DNA from: Cupriavidus oxalaticus
GTDB lineage: Bacteria; Pseudomonadota; Gammaproteobacteria; Burkholderiales; Burkholderiaceae
DNA length: 64,000 nt
Reading direction: 5' to 3'
NCBI RefSeq assembly: GCF_016894385.1
Contig: NZ_CP069812.1
Span: 1,364,001-1,428,000 of the forward strand
Shown here: in pieces, positions 17,497 through 25,146 of the stretch
How positions within the stretch are numbered: position 1 is the first letter of the stretch
Layout: the number at the start of each line of letters is the position of its first letter
Notes under the pieces: generated by a model
What the model was told of the DNA's origin: nothing
Database searches by the model: none
The model's input: only the letters and a program-made list of their open reading frames with translations
Made by a program: the position numbers and the translations under genes

Positions 17497-19350
17497 CTAG
17501 CGCACGCCGGCAACGGGGAAGTTGGCCACGGCCACGCGCCGCCAGTCGCGCGCGATCACGTGCATCGGCACGCGCGCGCTCAGCTCGGCAAACATCCGCG
17601 GCGACAGCAGCGCCACGGCACGCGGGCCGTGCTGCCACGCATCGACAAAGGCGTCGATGGTCGGCAGCCACTTCTGCGGCTCCTGCTCCGTGCCGAAGGC
17701 CAGTTCATCGGGCTGCGCCACCATGGTGAGCGGATGCCGCAGGTAGAAGGGCAGCGTATGGTCGAGCATGCCCACGCCATAGAGCGGCATGCCGGGCCGC
17801 AGCACGCGCTCGATCGGCGCAGCCAGGGCAATGCCCGATGCCGGGCGGCCGATGGCCTCATGGCCGAGCAGGGCAACGGTGAATGCCAGCAGCATGCCCA
17901 GCGCGTAAGCCGTGATGCTTGCCATGCGCCCGCGCCGGCGCAGCAGCCACAGCGCGGCTAGTGTGCCGGCGCAGACGAGGGCAAACGCCGTCGCCACCCA
18001 CACGGCATAGGCGCGATAGAGCAGGTTCGGTGTGTTGTTGGAATCGAGGGTCGCCACCACGGGACTAGCCAGCAGCCCGAGCGCGCCGATCGCCAGCATC
18101 GCCCAAAGCTGCGTGCGCCACGCCGGCGCGCCGGTTTGCGCCAGCGCGGCACCGGCGAGGATCGCCAGCGCCGGGAACAGCGGCAGGATGTAGCCGGGCA
18201 GCTTGGAGCCTGACAGGCTGAAGAAGGCGAAGATCGACAATGCCCACGCAGCGCACATCTGCGCGGGCTGGAACGGTGCCGGGCCGATTGTCATGGGGGT
18301 GGTCACGCTGGTCCCGGCGCGATGCCTGACGGTGCGGACCATCGCCGGCAGCACCCCAAGCCACGGCATGAACCCGCCCAGCACCAGCGGCACGAAGTAC
18401 CACGGCGGACCCTGGCGCGCATGCACGGTCGACGTGTAGCGCTGCCAGTGCTCGTGCACGAAGAAGAAGTGCAGGAACTCGGGGTTGCGACGTGCCACCA
18501 GCCAGTACCACGGCACCGCCACCAGCAGCATCAGCGCAATGCCCGCCAGCGCATGCAGGCGCCGCCACAGCGCCAGGTCGCGCGTGACGCAGGTGTACGC
18601 CACCAGTGCCAGTCCCGGCAGCACCACCCCGACCAGCCCCTTGGTCAGCAGCGCGATACCCATCGCGGTCCAGCACGCCAGCATCCAGTTGCGTCGCGCC
18701 GTTGGCGTGGTGCGGGGGTGCTGTGCCAGCAGCATGCTCGCCAGCGCGCAGGCCAGGACGCCGGAGAGCGTCATGTCGAGCGTATTGAAGTGTGCCGCCG
18801 CATTCCACATCGGCGCCGATGCCAGCACCAGCCCCGCCAGCCATCCCGCGCGCGCGCCGAACCAGCGCGCCGCCGCCAGCATCGATGCCGCCACGCCGGC
18901 CAGGCCGGCAAGCGCCACGCACAGCCGCGCCTGCCATTCGCCGATGCCGAACAGCGCGTATGACACGGCCGTCACCCACATGTGGAAGGGCGGCTTCTCG
19001 AAGTACTTCAGGCCGTCATAGCGGATCGTGACCCAGTCGCCGGTGGCCAGCATCTCGCGCGCGATCTCGGCGTAGCGGCCTTCATCCGGTCCCAGCAGAT
19101 GGCGTGCCCCCAGCGTGCCGAACCATAGCAGCGCGAACGCCAGCAACGCGAGCGCGAGCGCAACGGCGGGGATGCCTGCCACGCGCACGGCATGGTCGGG
19201 CCGCGCGGCAAGGCGCTCGGCTTGCGGCAGAACGGCGGGGCTGGCAGGGCTGGAGGGCAGGTGTGACGGCAAAGCGGCGCGGGCGGAAGAGTTGACGGCC
19301 TTGTCGGCGCCGGCACCAGGCGCGGCGTTGAACAGGACAGGGCCTGGCAA
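17497..19350 (-). CDS. arnT: ArnT-like membrane glycosyltransferase (GT83 type)
   Basis: This is a 617-residue polytopic membrane protein. The signature GPDEGRYAEIAREMLATGDW (near residues 88-107) and KYFEKPPFHMW (near 114-124) are those of ArnT, which moves aminoarabinose from undecaprenyl phosphate to lipid A in the inner membrane. About twelve hydrophobic segments follow, with a periplasmic C-terminal part. The N-terminal ~50 residues before the first membrane span are low-complexity, and the true start may be further in. The gene is divergent from a PmrAB-like two-component pair with a PmrA-box-like sequence between them, so polymyxin/Fe3+-type regulation is likely. Transfer of another sugar cannot be excluded. 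Confidence 0.82.
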   Translation of the reverse strand: MPGPVLFNAAPGAGADKAVNSSARAALPSHLPSSPASPAVLPQAERLAARPDHAVRVAGIPAVALALALLAFALLWFGTLGARHLLGPDEGRYAEIAREMLATGDWVTIRYDGLKYFEKPPFHMWVTAVSYALFGIGEWQARLCVALAGLAGVAASMLAAARWFGARAGWLAGLVLASAPMWNAAAHFNTLDMTLSGVLACALASMLLAQHPRTTPTARRNWMLACWTAMGIALLTKGLVGVVLPGLALVAYTCVTRDLALWRRLHALAGIALMLLVAVPWYWLVARRNPEFLHFFFVHEHWQRYTSTVHARQGPPWYFVPLVLGGFMPWLGVLPAMVRTVRHRAGTSVTTPMTIGPAPFQPAQMCAAWALSIFAFFSLSGSKLPGYILPLFPALAILAGAALAQTGAPAWRTQLWAMLAIGALGLLASPVVATLDSNNTPNLLYRAYAVWVATAFALVCAGTLAALWLLRRRGRMASITAYALGMLLAFTVALLGHEAIGRPASGIALAAPIERVLRPGMPLYGVGMLDHTLPFYLRHPLTMVAQPDELAFGTEQEPQKWLPTIDAFVDAWQHGPRAVALLSPRMFAELSARVPMHVIARDWRRVAVANFPVAGVR

Positions 19351-19376
19351 TGCGAGCGCGAGGATAAGCCGCCAAC

Positions 19377-19393
19377 CTTAATGGCACATTAAG
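19377..19393. promoter_or_regulatory. PmrA-box-like direct repeat
   Basis: CTTAAT, five bases, then ATTAAG lies 27 bp upstream of arnT and 80 bp upstream of the response-regulator gene. The known PmrA box is two YTTAAK half-sites separated by 5 bp; the first half-site matches exactly and the second differs at one base. Its location between an arnT-like gene and a PmrA-like regulator gene makes it the obvious operator candidate. Confidence 0.55.
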
Positions 19394-19473
19394 CTTGCAG
19401 GCGCACAATCGATGTCCTGCGCGGCGTGGCGGCCGCATAACACTCGCACAACACGCGCATCGCACCCCGGAAC

Positions 19474-20145
19474 ATGAGAATCCTTATCGTTGAAGACGAC
19501 CCCATGCTCGGCGACGGCCTGCGGCGCGGGCTGCAGCTGCTCGACTATGCGGTCGACTGGTTCAGCACCGCCGCCGAAGCCGACCATGCGCTCGAGCTGG
19601 CCGGCTATGACGCCGTGGTCCTGGACCTTGGCCTGCCCGGCGAAGACGGCATGGCGCTGCTGGCACGCTGGCGTGCGCGCGGCTGCCGCATCCCCGTGAT
19701 CGTGCTGACCGCGCGCGATGCGATCGAAAGCCGTATCTGCGGGCTCGACGCCGGCGCCGACGACTACCTCGTCAAGCCGATCGCGCTGGACGAACTGGCC
19801 GCGCGCCTGCGTGCCGTGACACGCCGGGCCGTGGGGATGTCGTCGCCGGTGTGGAAGCATGGCGCGCTGGAATTCCATCCGGCCCGCAGGCAGGCGTTCT
19901 GGGCCGGCGCGCCGGTGGAGCTGACCAGCCGTGAAGCCATGCTGCTCGAATTGCTGCTGGCACACCCCAACCGCCTGCTGACGCGCGACTTCCTGCGCGA
20001 CAAGCTTTACGACTGGCAGGGCGGCGTCGAAAGCAATGCCCTTGAAGTCCACATCCATCACCTGCGCCGCAAGATCCACCCCAGGATCGTGCGTACCTTC
20101 CGCGGCGCGGGCTACACGCTGGGCGCCGCCGAGGACTGCCAATGA
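19474..20145 (+). CDS. OmpR-family response regulator, PmrA/QseB-like
   Basis: This response regulator has 223 residues: a receiver domain with acidic pocket (VEDDP), phospho-acceptor D51 in VVLDLGLPGEDG and lysine in DYLVKPI, then a winged-helix DNA-binding domain from about residue 125 (ESNALEVHIHHLRRKI, TFRGAGYTL). The closest families are PmrA/BasR, QseB and TctD. It overlaps the sensor kinase gene by 4 bp (ATGA) and is divergent from arnT. Given the PmrA-box-like site upstream, it probably controls lipid A modification and its own operon. Confidence 0.9.
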   Translation: MRILIVEDDPMLGDGLRRGLQLLDYAVDWFSTAAEADHALELAGYDAVVLDLGLPGEDGMALLARWRARGCRIPVIVLTARDAIESRICGLDAGADDYLVKPIALDELAARLRAVTRRAVGMSSPVWKHGALEFHPARRQAFWAGAPVELTSREAMLLELLLAHPNRLLTRDFLRDKLYDWQGGVESNALEVHIHHLRRKIHPRIVRTFRGAGYTLGAAEDCQ

Positions 20146-21500
20146 CGCTGCAGCGCCGGCTTATCCTCGCCGTGCTGATCGCCACGCCAGTGGTCTGGCT
20201 GCTGACCATCGGGCTGACCTACGTGCGCGCCCGGCATGAGATCAACGAGCTGTACGACACCGACATGGTGCGCATGGCGTTGCAGATGCATTCCGTGGTG
20301 CCAATGGTCGACCTTGCCGCCGGACCGTCGCGCACCCGGCTGCCGCAGCCGGCGGAAGGCGACCAGGGCGATGCCGGCCTGGGCGATCTCGCCATCGCCG
20401 CGTGGCTGCCAGACGGCCAGCCCTTGCATATCGATCCGGAGGGAGACCGGCTGCCGCGCGCGCCGGGCGTGAAGGGCTTTACCGATACCGTGCTTGACCA
20501 CCAGCGCTGGCGGCTTTATTACCTCGACGATCCCGATACCGGCTGGCGTGTCTGCGTCGGCCAGCAACTGGCCGAGCGCAATGAACTGATCCTGTCCTAT
20601 ATCGCCGCGCAGGTGCTGCCCTGGGCCGCGGGCCTGCCGCTGCTGATCGGGCTGCTGATCTGGTTCATGCGCCGCGCGATGGCGCCGGTGCGGGCGTTGT
20701 CGTCCGATATCGAACGGCGCGCGCCCGACGACCGCCAGCCGCTCAGCCTGGCGGCGGTGCCTGGCGAACTGGCGCCGCTGGTCCATGCGATGAACCGGCT
20801 ATTGGCGCGCGTGTCGGACTCGATCGAGCACGAGCGCCGCCTCACTGCAGACGCCGCGCATGAGATGCGCACGCCGCTGGCCGCGCTGAAGGCGCAATGG
20901 GAGCTTGCCGAGCGCTCGCCGGACGCCGCAGAGCGCGACCAGGCCCGCGCCAACGTCGCCGCCGGCATCGACCGCATCGGCCGGCTGGTATCGCAGCTTC
21001 TGACGCTGAGCCGGCTGGAGGATGCCTCGGCGCTGCCGACGCGCCAGCCGGTCAGCTGGCTGCCGGTGGCGCAGCAGGCGCTGTCGGACTGCCTGGCGCT
21101 GGCGCAGCAGAAGCGGGTCGACGTCGAACTCGAATGGCCGGAGCAGGGCGGGGAACCGCTGCCGGTCGCGGGCGATGCCAACCTGCTGTCCTTGCTGCTG
21201 CGCAACCTGCTCGACAATGCCATCCGCTACAGCCCGCCGGGGGCGCTGGTCACGGTGGATTTCCAGCCGGACGGCATTACCGTGCGCGACCAGGGACCGG
21301 GCATTGCGCCTGCTGTGCTGGCGCGGCTGGGCGACCGGTTCTTCCGCGGGGGCGGGGCGCAACGGGAGCACGGGCATGGCCTGGGCGTTTCCATCGCGCT
21401 GCGCGTGGCGCGGCTGCATGGGCTGGACCTTGCGTTTGCCAACCGGACCGACGGCGCGACGGGGCTGGTCGTGACGATCGCCCGCGGCGGCACGCAATGA
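20142..21500 (+). CDS. Sensor histidine kinase, PmrB/QseC-like
   Basis: This is a 452-residue inner-membrane kinase. It has a first membrane span near residues 7-26, a periplasmic domain of ~130 residues, a second span near 163-182 and a HAMP linker. The HisKA box carries H240 in AHEMRTPLAALKAQ, and an HATPase domain follows (NLLDNAIRYSPPG, DQGPGIA, GHGLGVSIALRVA). The periplasmic part has several acidic residues but no clear ExxE iron motif of the kind known from PmrB, so the signal is unknown. It is translationally coupled to the regulator. Confidence 0.9.
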   Translation: MTLQRRLILAVLIATPVVWLLTIGLTYVRARHEINELYDTDMVRMALQMHSVVPMVDLAAGPSRTRLPQPAEGDQGDAGLGDLAIAAWLPDGQPLHIDPEGDRLPRAPGVKGFTDTVLDHQRWRLYYLDDPDTGWRVCVGQQLAERNELILSYIAAQVLPWAAGLPLLIGLLIWFMRRAMAPVRALSSDIERRAPDDRQPLSLAAVPGELAPLVHAMNRLLARVSDSIEHERRLTADAAHEMRTPLAALKAQWELAERSPDAAERDQARANVAAGIDRIGRLVSQLLTLSRLEDASALPTRQPVSWLPVAQQALSDCLALAQQKRVDVELEWPEQGGEPLPVAGDANLLSLLLRNLLDNAIRYSPPGALVTVDFQPDGITVRDQGPGIAPAVLARLGDRFFRGGGAQREHGHGLGVSIALRVARLHGLDLAFANRTDGATGLVVTIARGGTQ

Positions 21501-21530
21501 AAAACGCCCCGCACGGCTTCGTGCGGGGCG
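21501..21530 (-). terminator. Rho-independent terminator of tex
   Basis: A 10-bp perfect stem CGCCCCGCAC / GTGCGGGGCG with loop GGCTTC lies between the convergent kinase and tex genes. On the minus strand it is followed by TTTTT, so it mainly serves tex. Confidence 0.85.
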
Positions 21531-21557
21531 TCATGGATTCTGCGTGGTGCGTGCGGC

Positions 21558-23903
21558 TCAGCGCTTGAGCTTGGCGAATGCCGCCGCCATCGCACCCGCC
21601 GGTTCCGCCTCGCGGCGGCCGCCGCCGAAGCCCTTGCCGCTGTTGCGCTGGCCGCCTCGGTCGCCGCCACCGCTGCGCGGCGCCGCCTGCCCCGGCTCGT
21701 CATCCAGCCGCATCGACAGCCCGATGCGATTGCGCTTGACGTCGACCTCCATCACCTTGACCTTGACGATCTGGCCGGCCTTGACCACCTCGTGCGCGTC
21801 CTTGACGAACTTGTTCGACAGCGCCGAGATGTGAACCAGCCCGTCCTGGTGCACGCCGATATCGACAAACGCGCCGAACGCCGCGACGTTGGTGACCACG
21901 CCTTCCAGCACCATGCCGGGCTGCAGGTCCTTCACGTCTTCCACGCCTTCCTGGAAGGTCGCGGTCTTGAACTCGGGGCGCGGGTCGCGGCCGGGCTTTT
22001 CCAGTTCGGACAGGATGTCGCGCACGGTCGGCAGGCCGAACGACTCATCGGTGAATTTTTCCGGCGACAGGCCGCGCAGCGCTTCGCGGTTGCCCATCAC
22101 GTCGCGCAGGCCCTTCTTGATGGCGTCCAGGATGCGCTGCACCACCGGGTACGCCTCCGGGTGCACCGACGAGCGGTCCAGCGGGTTGTCGCCATCGTTG
22201 ATGCGCAGGAAGCCGGCCGCCTGCTCGAAGGTCTTGTCGCCCAGGCGCGGCACCTTCTTCAGCGCATTGCGGTTGGCGAAGGCGCCGTTGGCATCGCGGT
22301 ATTCGACGATATTGCGCGCCAGCACCGTGTTCAGGCCCGATACGCGCGCCAGCAGCGGCGCCGAGGCGGTGTTGACGTCCACGCCCACGGCGTTCACGCA
22401 GTCTTCCACCACGGCATCGAGGGTACGCGCCAGTTCGCGCTGGTTCACGTCGTGCTGGTATTGGCCCACGCCGATCGACTTGGGATCGATCTTGACCAGC
22501 TCGGCCAGCGGGTCCTGCAGGCGGCGTGCGATCGACACCGCGCCGCGCAGCGACACGTCCAGGTCCGGGAATTCCTTGGCGGCCAGTTCCGATGCCGAAT
22601 AGACCGAGGCGCCGGCCTCGCTGACCACGATCTTGGTCAGCTTCAGCTCGGGCATCTGCTTCATCAGGTCCTGCACCAGCTTGTCGGTCTCGCGGCTGGC
22701 GGTGCCGTTGCCGATCGAGACCAAGGCCACGTTGTGCTGCTTCGCCAGGCGCGCCAGCGTGGCGAGCGAACCGTTCCAGTCGCGGCGCGGCTCATGCGGG
22801 TAGATGGTGGCGGTGTCCAGCAGCTTGCCGGTGCTGTCCACCACCGCGATCTTGCAGCCGGTGCGGATGCCGGGGTCGACGCCCATCACGGACTTGGGGC
22901 CCGCCGGCGCGGCCAGCAGCAGTTCATGCAGGTTGCGGCCGAACACCTTGATGGCTTCGCTTTCGGCGGTTTCGCGCAGCTGCGTCAGCAACTCGGTTTC
23001 CAGGTGCGGCTGCACCTTGACGCGCCAGCACCAGCGGCACACGTCGCCGAGCCACTTGTCGGCGGGGCGGCCCAGCTGCTGGATGCCGACATGGCGCGCG
23101 ATCATGCCTTCGCACGGGTGCGGCACCAGCGCGTCCTGTTCTTCGCCCAGGCCCAGCTTGACCATCAGCACGCCCGCGTTGCGGCCGCGGAACAGCGCCA
23201 GCGCGCGGTGCGACGGCACCGTGCGGATGGTTTCGCTGTAGGCGTAGTAGTCGCGGAACTTCTCTTCCTCGGCGGTTTCCTTGCCTTCCATCACAGTGGA
23301 AGACACCACGCCGTTGCTCCACAGGTGTTCGCGCAGCTTGCCCAGCAGTTCGGCGGTCTCGCCGAACTGCTCCGACAGGATGTCGCGCGCGCCGTCCAGC
23401 GCGGCCTTCACGTCGGGCACGCCGCCATCGGCGGTCGGGTTGCCGTTGACGTACCTGGCGGCCTCGGTTTGCGGGTCCAGCGTGGGATCGGCCAGCAGCG
23501 CCAGCGCCAGGGGCTCCAGTCCGCATTCGCGCGCGATCTGGGCGCGGGTGCGGCGCTTGGGCTTGTAGGGCAGGTACAGGTCTTCCAGCGTCTGCTTGGT
23601 TTCGGCGGCCTCGATGGCGGCCTGCAACTCGGGCGTGAGCTTGCCTTGCTCCTGGATCGACGCCAGGATGGCCGCGCGGCGGTCTTCCATGTCGCGCAGG
23701 TAGAGCAGGCGCTCTTCCAGGTTGCGCAGCTGCGTGTCGTCCAGGTTGCCGGTCGCTTCCTTGCGGTAGCGGGCGATGAACGGGACGGTGGCGCCCTCGT
23801 CGAGCAGGTCCACGGCGGCCGCGACCTGGCGGGGCTGCACGGACAGTTCAGCCGCGATGAGCGACACGATTTTTTGCGAGACGGAAGCGGGCAGGTTGGA
23901 CAT
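21558..23903 (-). CDS. tex: Transcription accessory protein Tex
   Basis: Tex is an RNA-binding protein of the YqgF/S1 class, involved in transcription and RNA quality. I start it at 23903 ([20 protein letters not shown]), giving 781 residues, the family size; the 33-residue upstream extension is non-conserved. Visible in order are the helical N-terminal Tex domain, the YqgF/RNase H-like domain ([20 protein letters not shown]), helix-hairpin-helix motifs around [16 protein letters not shown], and a C-terminal S1 domain ([20 protein letters not shown]). It ends in a Gly/Arg-rich tail ([20 protein letters not shown]) that may add RNA affinity. It is a single-gene unit with its own terminator. 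Confidence 0.96.
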   Translation of the reverse strand: MSNLPASVSQKIVSLIAAELSVQPRQVAAAVDLLDEGATVPFIARYRKEATGNLDDTQLRNLEERLLYLRDMEDRRAAILASIQEQGKLTPELQAAIEAAETKQTLEDLYLPYKPKRRTRAQIARECGLEPLALALLADPTLDPQTEAARYVNGNPTADGGVPDVKAALDGARDILSEQFGETAELLGKLREHLWSNGVVSSTVMEGKETAEEEKFRDYYAYSETIRTVPSHRALALFRGRNAGVLMVKLGLGEEQDALVPHPCEGMIARHVGIQQLGRPADKWLGDVCRWCWRVKVQPHLETELLTQLRETAESEAIKVFGRNLHELLLAAPAGPKSVMGVDPGIRTGCKIAVVDSTGKLLDTATIYPHEPRRDWNGSLATLARLAKQHNVALVSIGNGTASRETDKLVQDLMKQMPELKLTKIVVSEAGASVYSASELAAKEFPDLDVSLRGAVSIARRLQDPLAELVKIDPKSIGVGQYQHDVNQRELARTLDAVVEDCVNAVGVDVNTASAPLLARVSGLNTVLARNIVEYRDANGAFANRNALKKVPRLGDKTFEQAAGFLRINDGDNPLDRSSVHPEAYPVVQRILDAIKKGLRDVMGNREALRGLSPEKFTDESFGLPTVRDILSELEKPGRDPRPEFKTATFQEGVEDVKDLQPGMVLEGVVTNVAAFGAFVDIGVHQDGLVHISALSNKFVKDAHEVVKAGQIVKVKVMEVDVKRNRIGLSMRLDDEPGQAAPRSGGGDRGGQRNSGKGFGGGRREAEPAGAMAAAFAKLKR

Positions 23904-24046
23904 CTGAAAACGCAGTCGGTCGAAAGCGGGGCATTTTGCCACAAGCGCGCCGCAGTTCGGCCATGCTGGCCGCCAGCGCCGTGCAAGGGGCGTTACCGCC
24001 ATGTGCGGGGCAGGCCGCCAGGCGGCCCGGATGCTAGAATCCCGTC

Positions 24047-24886
24047 ATGATCGTCAAGCCCCGTCCGGCCACCGCCCAGGCCACTTCAGCGGTAACTTTG
24101 CCCGTGTCCTTGCCCGAATCTTCGCCGGCCATGCCAACTGTCGCCAACGTGCCGAAATCCGTTCTTTTCCGGGCTGCCAGCCTGGCAGTGCTGGCGCTTG
24201 CCGCCGGCGCCGCGATGATGCCGGTGCGACCGGCGCTGGCGCAAGCCTCTGCACCGGCTGCCGTACCGGCCACTGCACCGGCCACCGGAGCTCCGCGCGA
24301 CTTCGGTGCCGAACGCAAGGCCATCGGCGATTCGCGCGCCTGGACCAACTACCGTTTCTCCGCGGCCGAGCACGAGTGCTACAGCAAGTTCTTCGTCAAC
24401 AGCTGCATCGACAAGGCCAAGGAAGTCCAGCGCCAGGAGCTGCAGGTGCTGCGCAAGCGCGAACTGGAAGTCGGCGAGGCCGAGCGCGCGCACCGCGCCG
24501 CCGAGCGCGACCGCGAGCAGGCGCTGCGCCGTGCCGAATTCGAGGCCAGCCAGCCGCAGCGCGCCGCCAGCGAGCAGTCCAGCCGTTCCGCGTTCGAGAA
24601 GAAGCAGCAGGAACAGCAGCTGCGCGACGCGCAACGCCAGGGCGAAGCGCCGCAGCGTGCCGCCAACGCGCAGGCGTACCAGCAGAAACAGTCCGACTTT
24701 GACGCGAAGATGAAAGAGGCGCAGCAGAAGGGCGCCGAGCAGGCTCGCCAGCGCGAGGAGAACGTGAAGGCGTACGAGGCCAAGCAGCGCGACCTCGAGC
24801 AGCGCCAGAAGGAACTGGAAGAGCGGCGCGCCAAGGCCAGGGAGCAGCAGGGCCAGGCGTCGGCGCCGCGCCCGTTCGGCTTCTGA
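24047..24886 (+). CDS. Exported coiled-coil protein of unknown function
   Basis: The product has 279 residues from the first ATG; an ATG at 24131 would give 251. A hydrophobic segment (SVLFRAASLAVLALAAGAAM, residues ~38-57) followed by an Ala/Pro-rich linker looks like a signal peptide. A short conserved-looking motif WTNYRFSAAEHECYSKFFVN with SCIDKAKE holds two cysteines about 11 apart. The remaining ~160 residues are almost pure charged coiled coil (Glu, Arg, Gln, Lys, Ala) with a free tail. I recognise the type as common in Burkholderiaceae but not its function. It could tether envelope components. It is divergent from tex. Confidence 0.75.
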   Translation: MIVKPRPATAQATSAVTLPVSLPESSPAMPTVANVPKSVLFRAASLAVLALAAGAAMMPVRPALAQASAPAAVPATAPATGAPRDFGAERKAIGDSRAWTNYRFSAAEHECYSKFFVNSCIDKAKEVQRQELQVLRKRELEVGEAERAHRAAERDREQALRRAEFEASQPQRAASEQSSRSAFEKKQQEQQLRDAQRQGEAPQRAANAQAYQQKQSDFDAKMKEAQQKGAEQARQREENVKAYEAKQRDLEQRQKELEERRAKAREQQGQASAPRPFGF

Positions 24887-24921
24887 GCCGATCGCACCGT
24901 GACCGTACAGCGGAGGCGCAC

Positions 24922-25125
24922 ATGGACAGCAACCTGAATACCCTGGAGCGGCGCATCATGGAGTTGCAGATCGAGCACCGCGACCTGGATTTCCTGATCG
25001 ACCGGCTCGCAAGCGACGCCGTCCACGACGAGCTGCAGCTGCGCCGCCTGAAGAAGCGCCGGCTGAAGCTGAAGGACGCCATCACGCTGCTGCAATTGCA
25101 GCTGGAACCCGACGTGCCGGCCTGA
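24922..25125 (+). CDS. YdcH-type (DUF465) small protein
   Basis: This is a 67-residue highly charged helical protein (MDSNLNTLERRIMELQIEHR, then RLKKRRLKLKDAIT), matching the DUF465/YdcH family pattern of an N-terminal LxxRxxELxxEHRxLD followed by a basic LKKxKLxLKDxI stretch. The start is preceded by GCGGAGG. It lies 35 bp after the coiled-coil protein gene and may be co-transcribed with it. The function of the family is not established. Confidence 0.85.
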   Translation: MDSNLNTLERRIMELQIEHRDLDFLIDRLASDAVHDELQLRRLKKRRLKLKDAITLLQLQLEPDVPA

Positions 25126-25146
25126 GCATCCGGGTCAACGCGCCAA

